A DNA stretch of 64,000 bases from Clytia hemisphaerica (taxonomy: Eukaryota; Cnidaria; Hydrozoa; Leptothecata; Clytiidae): NCBI GenBank assembly GCA_902728285.1, contig CACVBU010000408.1, forward strand, positions 612,461 through 676,460. Reading direction: 5' to 3'. The notes under the pieces are model-generated. The model worked only from the letters and a program-made list of their open reading frames with translations. It was not told where the DNA came from and did not search any database. Positions within the stretch are counted from its first letter, which is position 1. The number at the start of each line of letters is the position of its first letter. A program made the position numbers and the translations under genes. Shown here one piece after another: positions 31,480 through 43,614 of this stretch.

Positions 31480-34400
31480 CAAAATGAGATGAAATATTTT
31501 GCATTATATATACTTTCATATATAAAATATTGTAAAAAATGTAAAAATTTAAAGTAACTTTTGGAGTTTTTTTAAATAATGTACACGCTAAAAAGTAAAT
31601 ATCTTTCAAAACAGGGAAACAATTTCATATTTTCCGACAGAATGCAAAAAAAAAAAATCTCATTTTTATATACTGGGAAATATTTCATAATCTGAAAGAA
31701 TGTCGATAGGAAAAAATTCCCCTAACAGAAGCCATTTTATGATTTCTAAAAGCATGCTGCAAGAGCAAAAAATGTCACACACTTGGAAACAATCAAAATT
31801 TCCAAAAAAAATGTCAGAAAATAAAATAAATTGTCATGCCAGGAAACCACTTGAGTTTTCTTCATTTTTTAAATGCATGTAAAGTTCAAGACAAAAGTTT
31901 TCCAAGTTTTGAATGCACGTGTAAGAAAATCTCCATATTTATCACAAAAGTTTCCACGTTTTAAATGTACATACCGTCAACTGCTTTAACTTTGGACGAT
32001 TGGTCGAAACATGGGACTGTTTGATATCTGGTCTGTATTTTCACTAACTTGTTAAATCTCTTTGACAACAAATTTGTTTTGATGTTGATAACTCCACCAA
32101 GTTTATCAATCATACTTCCTTTCATAACATGTCACGATAACTTTCACTATAGCGACGATTGGAGAATTAGAGAACGCCCGCTGCCTAACCGCCTATCGCC
32201 TGATGGGATTAACAAATAACGCGTATGTAACTTGCCGCGCGAGTGACGTCAAATAGACCTTTTTTCAAAGAGGACGTCCTGTTGAATAATTATGTAGTCC
32301 AGTCATAAAAACATTGATAGAGCCATGCATAATTACTGTATCATGCATAATAATTATGTATGGTTTTATCATTGTTTTTCTGCTTCATCGCTTTGCCATT
32401 TTTTTAATACGCCATTCATTAACTCAAATCAAATGACTTTGGAGGTTCGGTGAAATGGTGGCCGAATTGCCGTCCCATGTTTTGTCAGATTGAGATCCCA
32501 AGTTGGAGCAGTTGACGGTAAGAAGATCTCTAAATTCACAATTCACTGAAGATTGGTGCCTGTGCACCATGAAACTCTGAGTTTGAAACAAAGATATTGT
32601 GTCAACTCTTTATTATAAATTCACAACTAAAGTTTTCCACGTTTTTAAATGCACGCGTGGAAGAAAATCTCCAAGTTCAAGAAAAATTTCAATTGTACAT
32701 TGAGGCAATTTCAAATTATTTACATCCATATTCAATGCAATAAACCTTTTAAGAAGTATAACATAACATTCTTCATATTGAGGCCGTGGTGTTCCGGATC
32801 CGGTTATCAGCTTTAAAATTTGAAATTTATAACCGCAACGCAACGAGTTTTCACTAACCCCAGCAGTTAATTCATTGTTGTAGATAAAAAAAACAAGGGA
32901 AATTCAATCATTAACCAGTCAATATTGCTCCATGCTGACATGTTTGAATTTTTAGCTAAAATCAGTTCATCAACCATTCCCATTGTTGCATTGTCGGCAT
33001 TGCATTCGTTGGGTGCAAACTTTTTGGACCTACCCCGGTGGGGTGGAGGTCCTATAAATTAACCCATGTTCGTTCGTTAGTTAGTTAGTTAGTGTGTTAG
33101 TTACCAGCCTTTCTCGAGATTGGCTCATTAGCTTTTTCTGATTTTTGGCACAAAGGTGCATGACCATAAACCCTCGAATGTGACGGAGCCCGATTTTAGA
33201 AAAAAAAAATTTTGGGGCAAATTTGGGCCAAAAAACGGCTTAAAAACGGGTTTTTTGGACTTTGTGAAAAATTGGATCATTATTTTTTTCTGATTTTTAG
33301 CATGAAAGTAGGGTACAATCATATTTAAAGGATGGCACAAGCAGATTTTCGCAAAAAAAATTTTTTTGGCTCAAAAATCGCATTTTTATATATAAGAACC
33401 ACTTTTAATAAGAATACATCAATGCTCTTAGCCATATTATTATTATTATTTTTATTAGTTTTTTTACGATGAAAATATCACGGTGGAGGGTAATGATTTG
33501 AGTTTTCTGTAAACACTTATTATTCTTTTGGCTGAAAAACGAATCTTTATCTATAAGAATCACTAATGAGCATAGATCAATGTTATTAGCCAAATTATTT
33601 TTTTATTATTATTTTTTCTAACAGAAGAAAATGTCACGGTAGAGTGCGACGGTTTGAGTTTTCTGGAAACCTTATTTATTAAGCTGTGCATTTTTCTGAT
33701 AGTGGTTTTTATAAAGAAAAGCGATTAATAGCTTTTTTATTTCTTTTTCAAAAATCTTTTTCAATAGTGTTGATAGTTTCTCTCAATAGATATGCTTTCA
33801 TTTTCTTTATTTTTTTGTATTTTGACCAGTTATGTCTTATGTGTTTCATTGTTTCAATGTTCACTGATTAGTTTGATAACCAGGTAGGTCCATAAAAGTA
33901 TCGCTTGTTTCATATTGCAAGTATGTAATTTTTCAGGTATAACACGGTCAGATTTATTCACAGTCACCTGCCTTCGTACGATTTATGTAAATATACAAAC
34001 AAAATTGAAGTTAGTTTGCTGTAAAAGTTGATAAAATGTCCTGTTTTTCCAAGACCAAGAGATTGTATCATCTCTCATTCCAGCTCGATCCAAACCAACA
34101 GAATGTAAACGAAACATCAAATCCAGAAAGGAATATTAAGAAAAGTTCACTATCGACCATTCCTTGTGAGAAACGTACAAAAATCATGATCCAATTCAAC
34201 TCATCAAAGCATATAAAACCAAAGCAAAGAAAAGTAGCGAAAGAGCAAAAGTTGTTGTCTATTTTATGCCATCTTTGTTTTGACAGTTAGAAACAAAGCA
34301 GTATGGTCCGTTCAACAATACGCTTTTGAAACGGCCGACGTTGCCCGATCGACAAGGAGAATAGAGCGCCGTACGGATATTTACCACAGACGTTTCTCGA

Positions 34401-34530
34401 GGAGATGACATCTTCCGCCTCGAAAAAAGAACATCCTACTGTTTTTACCGCCGGAGCTTGATTTAAAAAGAGACTCATGTACAAACTCACGAAATTGACC
34501 AAAACCGAGCGTTAGACTTGGAGAAGAAGG
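31480..34530 (+). repeat. Diverged segmental duplication, copy 2
   Basis: Ordered blocks matching 18,781-20,400, expanded by insertions including element E2 (33,026-33,907). A TTTTCCAxGTTTTxAATGCACG phrase occurs three times (31,895, 31,950 and 32,635), showing that part of the interior is itself repeated. No gene was recognised. Confidence 0.6.
33026..33907 (+). mobile_element. GGACCTACC-family element, copy E2
   Basis: Starts GGACCTACCCCGGTGGGG at 33,026 and ends GGTAGGTCCATAAAAGTATCGCTTG at 33,907 (given here as two pieces of one 25-base end: GGTAGGTCCA then TAAAAGTATCGCTTG). The related segment at 19,515-19,545 lacks it and joins the flanks across a T-run. The tetranucleotide tract here is TTAG, not TCCG. 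Two copies of the internal unit with GGAGCCCGATTTT are seen. Confidence 0.75.
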
Positions 34531-34889
34531 AGAAGAAATTTTACCGTTTTAACAAATATTTCCTATATAGATAGGAAATATTTAATAACAAACGCTTTTA
34601 AAAATAAATGTAGAGTGATATAATTAATACATGTAATAATAACATGTAATACAAATAATATAATATGTGTTTATGCTCGTTTGCTTTAAAACACGTGTTT
34701 TAGAGAATCAAAGACTACTTCCTACTGTCAATTAATATCCAATTATATTTCCTACATCATATTGAATATAAATGTAATTCTTGTTCAATGCAACCTTAGA
34801 ACTATTGTATTTTATGATGTCATCAAAATTTTTGGTAGAAAGTGTCAATTTAGTGATACAGATGACAAAAGAAAATGACACTGCTTTTT

Positions 34890-35767
34890 GGACCTACCCC
34901 GGTGGAGGTCCGTCTGTTCGTTCGTTCGTTCGTTCGTTCGTTATTAGCTTTCCTCGTGATTGGCTCGTTAGTTTTTTCTGATTTTTTGCACAAAGATGCA
35001 TAACTATAAACCCTCGAATGTGACAGAGCCCGATTTTCAAAAAAAAAATTTTTTGGGCAAATTTGGGCCAAAAAACGGCTAAAAACGGGTTTTTTGGACT
35101 TGGTGAAAAATTAGGTCGTTATTTTTTTCTGAGTTTTTGCATGAAAGTAGGGTACCATCGTAGGTAAAAGATGGCTTAAGCTAATTTTTGCAAAAAATTT
35201 TATTGGCTCAAAAAACGCATGTTTATCTATAAGAATACATCAATGTTCTTAGTCAAATTACTCAATTTGTTTATGAGATTTTTGCTCAGGAGGGCTTACT
35301 TTTAAAGAATATGTGTGTTTCGACATGAAATTTTGGCTGCTTGGCGTGTTTTTATAAAATTACTGGCCAAATTCCATATTTTTTTATAAGCACATTAACA
35401 ATTACTTAGGTATTAGCTTTTCTCGAAATTGGCTCTTTCATTCTTTACGATTTTTCGAACAAAGATGCATAACCATAAACCCTCGAATGTGACGGAGCCC
35501 GATTTTCAAAAAAAAATTTGGGGGTAAATTTCAGCTAAAAAGAGATGTTTTTTTTGCTCTCGAAGTCTTGAATATGAAAGAATATTTCAAGAGCATGAAA
35601 TTATGGTTTCTAAACGTGTTTTTTATAAGAAAAAAACGACTAATTTTAATAGATCGTTACTTATTTGTGTTCTGAATGATTGTTTAATGGTCACGCGTTT
35701 GTAGATATCAATTATATATGTGTTAAATGCCTGCCATAACCAGGCAGGTCCATAAAAGTATCACTTG
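34890..35767 (+). mobile_element. GGACCTACC-family element, copy E3
   Basis: Starts GGACCTACCCCGGTGGAGG at 34,890 and ends with GGCAGGTCCA then TAAAAGTATCACTTG at 35,767, almost the same tail as E2. The tetranucleotide tract is TTCG (about seven units, 34,914-34,942). Internal units repeat the GGAGCCCGATTTT phrase. The right end abuts a LINE fragment, which it appears to truncate. Confidence 0.7.
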
Positions 35768-36465
35768 TATATTGTCCATCCATCGTTTTTTTGGTCTGCC
35801 CAAATATTTACCTTCCAAGACATGGGAAAGGATTTTCTTTTGCCAACAATCTTCATCCATACGTTGGACATGGCCAAACCAGCGTAGCCTACCTTGGCGT
35901 AGCAAAATGTCAATTGAATCAACGCCAAGCCTACCCCTAAGAGTCATAGAGATTCTTTCTGACAAACGTGTCGAACAGATCCACCTGACCATAGCATTAT
36001 CATTGCGAATAAGCCTGTTACAATCATCCACAGTTACAGCCCAAGTTGAGCTCGCATGCAACATGACACCTCTCACAGCCGATGAGAATACACGACCACG
36101 ACACTTGATGGGAATACTTTTATATGCTAAAATGGGAAGTAACTCCCTGAATTTCTTCCATGCTGATTTGATACGCGAAGTAATGGCATCAAAACAGCCA
36201 CCATTGTTACCAATTATATCACCAAGATAACAAAAAGTCTGAACAACTTCAAGATTAGAACCATCTATAGCAAAAATACTAGATGGAGGTACAACAACAG
36301 GATTTAAACAGGCTGGACAAACATAATTCAAGTCTTCCTTCAGGCGACCTTTTATCCCGGAGCAACGTTTGTGTATGTAGTATTGACACCTGCTACATAG
36401 AATAGAGTTGCTTCCTACACCCTTATAACAAACACCACAAGGCCATTTACTTAATTTTTGTTAAA
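35768..36465 (-). pseudogene. 3' fragment of a LINE reverse transcriptase with PHD-like finger
   Basis: The minus-strand frame opens after a stop near 36,460 with a cysteine/histidine module (CGVCYKGVGSNSILC, CQYYIHKRC, YVCPAC) resembling the PHD-like finger of some animal LINEs. It continues through FCYLGDIIGNNGGC into the C-terminal thumb/tail region and ends at GRPKKRWMDNI. Reverse-transcriptase fingers and palm are absent. The last residues of the open frame, to a stop at 35,723, come from the adjoining E3 element. Probably an RTE- or L2-like LINE; the clade is not settled. Confidence 0.8.
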
Positions 36466-37449
36466 CATTAAACATAAAAGTGCGATGGCTGAAAGTTCTC
36501 GGGAGATTTGATTCTCATCGACCTGTGCTGCAATTTTCACTATCGTGTAGAGCAGCGGGCATTATCCATAGTGGCTCATGCCCTGGTGTTGTGTTTTCTT
36601 TTTTTTTTTAAGAAAATATAATATTTAATTGATCTTAAAGGTAAAATGATGTTAATATCCAACATAAATGGTGTCTGTAACATTTGAGAGTAATTCGACA
36701 AAATTGACGAAACTTTACAAGTAGGGCAGGGTATGGTAAGGCTTCTGTAAGATTTGGTAATATTCAATCTCGAAAGTGATCCGAGGGATTTATAAACTTA
36801 TTTCGAAGTATAAATCTGTCGAAGAGGGTTCCTTCTCCTGCGTAGGTTGTGCGAATTTGCCATATGTGAGGGGGATGAATTGTGTTTTATTTATAAGATC
36901 TACGTATGGATGATCTTATTTGGTGATTTTATTATCTTTCTGTTCGTTTTTGTCAGTTTATTTTAATAACCATCTTTTAAGCTATTTATGAACCTCCCCC
37001 CTTCACCTACAATCTCGGTCAAAATATATTGAGAATTTTGGTTTATTCCTCGTTTTTAGCAATTTAAAGTTCGGGCGAGAAAGTCGTTTTTGGGCTAATT
37101 GATAAATTTATTCGAATATTTCAATTCGGGAGGGGTTTATAGACTTCCAGGCTATATACCGAGCCCTATCGGACCTTTCTTGGACTTTTGGATCCTCAGA
37201 TAAGATCGCAAGTCTCTTGTTAACACTCAGAGTTAAAAAGCTCTACCCTTCCAAGCTAATTTAGAGCGCTTCCAGATTGTTTGTGGTTTTAAGATTTTGT
37301 GGGAATTTCCCTTTTTTTCTCAAATATAATGACTTTGAATGTACTAAAGATAAGTAAAAATGTTTACGTTTTGACCATTTTCAAACTTTTAAGATTAAAA
37401 TATGAAGAAATTCTCCTGAAGAAAAGCTTGCAAAATTGCTAAAAAAACG
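36465..37449. repeat. Direct duplication within the right arm, copy 1
   Basis: About 985 bp, nearly identical to 37,795-38,791, from ATTAAACATAAAAGTG to the CTAAAAAAACG run. Copy 1 ends by joining sequence related to 13,857-13,980. A 63-codon open frame on the minus strand is shared by both copies but has no recognisable content. Confidence 0.85.
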
Positions 37450-37794
37450 TTCAAAATGGTTGTTAAACTCAATGTTACAGGGTGTCTACGGGACCTTGAA
37501 AACCTTGAAAACCTTGAAAATGAACCACCCAACCTTGAAAACCTTGAAAACTATCAATGTTCTTGGAAAAACCTTGAAAACCTTGAAAAATCGTTAAAAA
37601 CCTTGAAAAGCACTATCCAGTCATTCGAAAAGTAAGAAAAAGTGAAAAACCGCCTGCGGCGCTAATCCTTTATAACCCTTAGAGAATTCCATATTCATCT
37701 GTTCCTGTTTTTCGGGCTCAATAAGAAGTCGTTCCTAAACTGTTTGTCGTGAGGAAATTTCTAAAAAACCGCCTGCAGCGCCAAACCTTTATAA
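37450..37794. repeat. CCTTGAAAA tandem array and linker between the direct duplicates
   Basis: CCTTGAAAA/AACCTTGAA units fill about 37,490-37,610, followed by two related phrases, AAAACCGCCTGC(G/A)GCGC, near 37,650 and 37,770. The 5' part is the reverse complement of 13,857-13,975. Confidence 0.7.
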
Positions 37795-38791
37795 CATTAA
37801 ACATAAAAGTGCAATGGCTGAAAGTTCTCGGGAGATTAGATTCTCATCGACCCGTGCTGCAATTTTCACTATCGTGTAGAGCAGCGGGCCTTATCCATAG
37901 TGGCTCATGCCCTGGTGTTGTGTTTTCTTTTTTTTTTTTAAGAAAATATAATATTTAATTGATCTTAAAGGTAAAATGATGTTAATATCCAACATAAATG
38001 GTGTCTGTAACATTTGAGAGTAATTCGACAAAATTGACGAAACTTTACAAGTAGGGCAGGGTATGGTAAGGCTTCTGTAAGATTTGGTAATATTCAATCT
38101 CGAAAGTGATCCGAGGGATTTATAAACTTATTTCGAAGTATAAATCTGTCGAAGAGGGTTCCTTCTCCTGCGTAGGTTGTGCGAATTTGCCATATGTGAG
38201 GGGGATGAATTGTGTTTTATTTATGAGATCTACGTATGGATGATCTTATTTTTGGTGATTATATTATCTTTCTGTTCGTTTTTGTCAGTTTATTTTAATA
38301 ACCATCTTTTAAGCTATTTATGAACCTCCTCCCTTCACCTACAATCTCGGTCAAAATATATTGAGAATTTTGGTTTATTCCTCGTTTTTACAGGTTTTTA
38401 GCAATTTAAAGTTCGGGCGAGAAAGTCGTTTTTGGGCTAATTGATGAATTTATTCGAATATTTCAATTCGGGAGGGGTTTATAGACTTCCAGGCTATATA
38501 CCGAGCCCTATCGGACCTTTCTTAGACTTTTGGATCCTCAGATAAGATCGCAAGTCTCTTGTTAACACTCAGAGTTAAAAAACTCTACCCTTCCAAGCTA
38601 ATTTAGAGCGCTTCCAGATTGTTTGTGGTTTTAAGATTTTGTGGGAATTTCCCTTTTTTTCCCAAATAATTATGACTTTGAATGTACTAAAGATAAGTAA
38701 AAAAGTTTACGTTTTGACCATTTTCAAACTTTTAAGATTAAAATATGAAGAAATTCTCCTGAAGAAAAGCTTGCAAAATGCTAAAAAAACG
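37795..38791. repeat. Direct duplication within the right arm, copy 2
   Basis: Matches 36,465-37,449, with a 12-bp insertion near 38,390. It continues without a break into the inverted partner of 16,255-16,440, so copy 2 is probably the original and copy 1 the extra one. Confidence 0.8.
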
Positions 38792-38966
38792 TAGGGCTGA
38801 CGATGTTTTAAAGACTGAATTAGCTATTCTCAAAAATAATAGTGGAGATAGCAGCTCACAAAATAATGGGAATTTACATCAGCCTATCTGTCTTTGGGTA
38901 GTGTGGTTAATCCCTGGATATGGCCAAAAATTTTGTCTTTTTGTTCCAGAGTTTAGGCCTTTTTTG

Positions 38967-39290
38967 TTTTGAATTCTTAGACCTGTGTCAGCCTTACCGG
39001 AAAAACTTACAATAGTGGCCAAAAGTAATGGAATTGCTCTAATTTTCCATGACAATTGCCACTCTCCCCCTTTTCCGTCCTACAATGTTGAATTTGAGAA
39101 TGAGGTCCTTGAGAGACCTCAAACTGACTCATTGTCTAGGAGGGAGAAGGGGAGGGCAACATGAAAAACCAGTAGAATGGTTAAAATTCTATTTACTTTT
39201 GGCCAGGATTGTAGGTCCCCAACGATTTGACCACCAACCATCTCATACACGTGTTTAAGGAATATAGAGCAATTCCAACATAAATTGCGT
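38967..39290 (+). repeat. Right arm of the inverted duplication, segment interrupted by the LINE
   Basis: Reverse complement of 14,870-15,196, including CCTTACCGGAAAAACTTACA and GTGTTTAAGGAATATAGAGC. It ends exactly where the LINE begins, and the arm resumes at 42,344. Confidence 0.8.
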
Positions 39291-42092
39291 GATTTCAATG
39301 GGAGGAATTCGGAATGGTGGGCTGGAGATACAACAAATTCCCAAGGTGAGGACATTAGCGATATTGCCTTACAGCATGGTTTACATCAACTTATTGACGA
39401 GCCGACTCACCTTCGTCCCGACTGTTCACCTACTTGCATAGATCTTATTTTTACATCTTCTCAGGCTCTTGTCTTTGACTCCGGGGTTTTGCCTTCACTC
39501 CATGCCCGTTGCCACCACCAGATAACCTTTGAGAAACTTAATTTTCAGGTTAAATTCCCTCCAGCATACAAACGAAAAATTTGGGATTTTACTAGGGCTG
39601 ATGAGAGGGGAATCATGCTTGCTCTAAATGCCATTGAGTGGGATACTTTTTTTCGAGGTCTAAATGTGGATGAGCGTGTTGCCCTTCTTTCTGAATATAT
39701 CTTAAACATTTTTTCCAATTTCGTTCCCAATAAAATAATTACAATCAGGGATAAGGATGCGTTGTGGATGACTCCTGAGCTTAAACAAATGCTCCTCGAC
39801 AAAGCTAAAATTTATCGCCGGTGGAAAAAGCAGGGGGATCCCTTGGATAAACAGGCACTCGATGACATCTCCAGAAGATCTAGACTGGCTATCAAAGAAG
39901 CCAAGGAAAACTATTTTACTCGTCTTGGCAATTCTCTTAACGATCCGAACATTGGAAGTAAGAAATACTGGTCTACCCTTAAACAATTCTTAGGCATGCG
40001 CAAAACACCAAAAATCCCACCCATACGTGATAACAGAGACATCCTCGTATCTGATGTTTCTTAGAAAGCCAGCATTCTTAATTCTTTTTTCGCCGAACAA
40101 TGTTCTCTTATTGAAACTGGCAGTGTTCTGCCAGCTGAACAATTCCTTACTGACCTGAGGTTGGAAAACTTAGAATTTGACGAAGATAAGATTGAGTCTT
40201 TAATAAAATCTTTAAACATAAACAAGGCTCATGGATGGGACGATATTTCTGAACGTATGGTTAGGATTTGCGGTAAATCTTTGGTCAAACCTTTGTGCAG
40301 TATTTTCAATCTTTCAATTCACTTAGGTATCTTCCCTTCCCAATGGAAGAAAGGCAATGTTGTTCCTGTTTATAAAAAGGGGGACAAAAGCATTGCTAAA
40401 AACTACAGACCAGTGTCTCTTCTTCCAGTGTTTAGCAAATTATTTGAAAAGTGCATTTATGATGTACTTTACAATTATTTTGCAAGCAACAACCTTTTTA
40501 CTTCGTGCCAGTCAGGTTTTCGGGAGGGTGATTCTTGTGTCTCTCGGTTGTTGTCCATAACGCATGACATCTTTACAGGGTTTGACACTGATCCACCTTT
40601 GGACACGAGGGGAGTGTTTCTTGATATCTCAAAGGCATTTGATCGAGTCTGGCATGAGGGTTTAATTTACAAACTCCAATCCTACGGGGTAACTGGTCCC
40701 TTACTTTCCCTTTTGAGAAATTTTCTATCAGGTAGGTATCAGAGAGTTGTTTTGAATGGGAAAACCTCGGAGTGGAAACAAATTAAGGCAGGAGTTCCTC
40801 AAGGCTCAATTCTTGGTCCTTTGTTTTTTCTAATCTACGTCAACGACCTTCCCAACAATCTCGAGACCAAGGCTAAAATCTTCGCTGATGACACATCTTT
40901 ATTTTCATTAGTGATTGACCAACTTTTGAGCAGTGAGGAATTAAACAGAGATCTTGCAAGAATAAGTGAGTGGGCTCGTCAATGGAAGATGTCTTTTAAT
41001 CCTGATCCCACAAAACAAGCTGTGGAAGTTTACTTTTCCAAAAGGCTCTTACCAGCTAATGCTCCTGTTTTATATTTCAATAATAATGACATAAGAACTA
41101 GTGAATGTCAGAAGCACCTAGGTCTTATCTTGGATTCCAAACTCTCATTCAGTCACCATTTAGACGAAAAAATAAAAAAGGCCAACAAAGGTATTGGCCT
41201 CATTAACAGACTTCGCAAACATGTACCAAGAAAATCTCTGCTTACTTTATACAAATCTTACATTAGACCACATTTAGACTATGGGGATATTATATACGAC
41301 CATCCTGGAAATTCGACTTTTGTTCGTAAGCTTGAATCCATCCAATATAATGCCTGCCTTGCTATAACTGGCTGCTTTCGTGGAACGTCTCAAGAAAAAC
41401 TTTATTCTGAACTTGGTCTCGAGAGTCTTGCTGATCGTCGATTTAGTAGAAGAATGATCTTCTTCTACAAAATTGTAAACAATTTAGCCCCCTCTTATTT
41501 ACGTAACTACTTACCAGCAAGACTTGCGGCACCGGGTAATCTAAGAACAAGAAATCCTATTTATCAACTTAATATTCGAACTGAGCGTTTCCGGAATTCT
41601 TTTTATCCATACTGCATAACACAGTGGAATATTCTGGCTGGTCGTATAAGAGATATGCCTTCAGTATCTACCTTCAAAAAAGCAATCCTTGAGTTTCTAA
41701 GGCCCAAACCTTCTCCTGTTTTTGGAGCTCGTGACAACCAGGGTGTGATCCTTCTCAATCGTCTTCGAGTAGGATTTAGTCACCTCAATGAACATAAATT
41801 TAGACACGGTTTTCGTGACACCTTAGATCCATTTTGTGCGTGTAGAACAAATTCCATCGAAAACTCTCAACACTTTCTTTTGCACTGCTCTATTTACTCT
41901 CAGGCAAGACATCTTTTGTTCAACAAACTTCTGAACCAAGACATAAATATTTATCCACTAAGCCCTCCTAAACTCTTCAACCTTTTGTTGTACGGTGATC
42001 CAGAATTACCTTTCAACATAAATAACATAATAATTAATCTTGTCATTGAATTTATTCTCGACTCTGAAAGGTTTAGTGGTGCCTTATTTTAG
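39291..42092 (+). pseudogene. LINE ORF2: endonuclease C-terminus, reverse transcriptase, CCHC tail
   Basis: One frame throughout, broken by a single TAG at 40,062-40,064. The endonuclease remnant shows DFNGRN at its start, PTCIDLIFTS and CHHQITF (catalytic His pair region). The reverse transcriptase begins about 40,200, with NYRPVSLLPVFSKLFEK, SGFREGDSC, FLDISKAFDRVWH, AGVPQGSILGPLFF and the active-site FADDTSLF. A zinc-binding tail (CACRTNS...HFLLHC) is near the end. Apart from the truncation and one stop the sequence is intact, suggesting a young insertion. Clade placement by eye is Jockey/CR1-like, not confirmed. Confidence 0.9.
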
Positions 42093-42343
42093 TTTAATGA
42101 TCTTCTATCACAGCTCTAATATTTTTTAATATTTGTGTTTATCCTTTTAGTGATGGTTTTTCCCTTTAAGTTTTTTTCTTTTATTCAATAGCTTAGTACC
42201 CTTGGCGATATCACTTAGTGCCTTGCGGTGGGAGGAGCTATTTATTTTTTCTGTGTTTGTTTTTGTTAGTAGTATATGTTCGTAAGTGTAATGTAGCTTC
42301 TCAAATCATATATAAAAAAAAAAAAATAATAAAAAAAAAAAAA
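39291..42343 (+). mobile_element. 5'-truncated LINE (Jockey/CR1-like group) with poly(A) tail
   Basis: 3,053 bp running from inside the endonuclease domain to an A-rich tail (42,313-42,343). The left arm of the inverted duplication provides the pre-insertion sequence: 75 bp present there at 14,795-14,869 are missing, so insertion went with a target deletion, and no target duplication is seen. The 3' UTR is about 220 bp. Truncation starts at the DFN of the endonuclease GDFN motif. Confidence 0.9.
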
Positions 42344-43195
42344 TACTTGGCTTAATACTTGGCAATATAGCCGACACTTTGTTACGGCGAGGTTTTAGCT
42401 ACCCTATCCATATACTGTCTCCTCTAAAACGATGTGCTTTGTATCAATGAAGTTAAAGCCCGAAGGGCTTGAAGCGAGTTTTTAACCTTTCTTAAGTGAA
42501 GAAAGTGAAGCCTTAGAATATGCGTCGTATTTTTGACGACGGGTTGAATTTAGCGCTTTCTGTGTTTTCGAGTGGAATATTTTTTGAAATCTAGTGGCAA
42601 ATTTTACTAACACTACGCGGGTCGCTCAAGGCTGCACAGCAACTTAGGTAGGATTTAGCAGCTTCAAATCCTGCCTGGGAGATTTCCTTTTAGCCCTTTA
42701 GGCATTTACTTCATTGCTTTGTACCATTATCTACTACGATTCTAATCATCTTAACTTTTTCGTTCACATCTGTAGGAAGCTGAACGCTTGGTTAAAAACG
42801 CACAAAACAATCTGTCAAAATGTCAAGTCAAATGTGCTTCATACGAAGAAATGATCAATCGATTGCTCAAAGAAGATCAAAACCACAAAAAAATTATGGA
42901 TGGAAAAGATACTCAAATACTTGAACTAAAACAACAGGTATGTATTAAAAAATTGTCTTATTGTATACCTTTATTGTGAAACAATTATTTGACAAAAAGA
43001 GTTACATATGCGTTAGGTGACAAATTCAAAGCTTAAATATACAGTTAGAGATGTGAAATTATTATAGAAACCCCGAGCTGGCTATATAAAGGGAGCGGTC
43101 TGTAAGATTTTTTGTCGGCAGCAAAGATTTCAAATACGGATCTTTAAAAGCAAGTTCTATAGCCTACGATTCAAAATGGTTGTTAAACTCAATGT
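42344..43195 (+). repeat. Right arm of the inverted duplication, distal segment
   Basis: Reverse complement of 13,940-14,794, with high identity over about 850 bp. It holds the intact exon at 42,776-42,937. Similarity ends near GTTAAACTCAATGTTA, where the left arm goes on into the TTTTCAAGG array. Confidence 0.8.
42776..42937 (+). CDS. 162-bp exon encoding a coiled-coil segment
   Basis: The exon follows TTTTTCGTTCACATCTGTAG and is followed by CAG/GTATGT, both good splice signals. It is exactly 54 codons in one open frame: starts EAERLVKNAQNNL, includes CASYEEMINRLLKEDQNHKK and ends ILELKQQ. The charged, Leu-spaced composition suggests a coiled coil. I do not recognise the parent protein, and no neighbouring exon of the same gene is visible. 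It is either a captured exon carried in the duplicated segment or part of a real gene with long introns. Confidence 0.55.
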
Positions 43196-43327
43196 TAGGC
43201 TGCATCCACTTTCGTTTTTAGCGCTCTAAACTTTATATAAACTCTTGACACCTGATATCGGTCAAAAAATTTCTTTGACTTAATTCATAAAGATGGAGGC
43301 TCCCATAAAGTTAGCCTGTACCTGTAT

Positions 43328-43403
43328 GAGGCGATGGCCAAGTGGTCAAAGGCGTCAGTATCTCAAACCAGGGGACGAGTCGGTTCGAATCCCTGCTCCT
43401 TCC
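43328..43403 (+). tRNA. tRNA-Ser/Leu-like sequence, probably pseudo or SINE head
   Basis: GATGGCCAAGTGGTCAAAGG matches the D-arm/A-box of class II tRNAs and GGTTCGAATCCC is a perfect B box, 40 bases apart. The acceptor and T stems are poorly paired, so a functional tRNA is unlikely. The following 100 bp are more GC-rich and could be a SINE body. Confidence 0.45.
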
Positions 43404-43614
43404 AATGTTCCGTTCAGTTCATAGATAGCCGAGCCGGCTGGCCGTGGACCTCGTAAAAACAATCGAAAGACTGTCTAAAAGTCCTAGATTACTGGGCTAT
43501 CCACGTAAAATATCGACTCTATCTACCTATCACCCCGCCGCCACGGGCGTTTTTTATATTTTGAAAAAATCTTCCCGACAGTCTACGCTACCATAAAGTG
43601 TGTTGAAAAACATT

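Noticed and set aside
36576-36767. 63-codon minus-strand frame repeated at 37,891-38,097
   Set aside because: Present in both copies only because the whole 1-kb segment is duplicated; composition is unremarkable.
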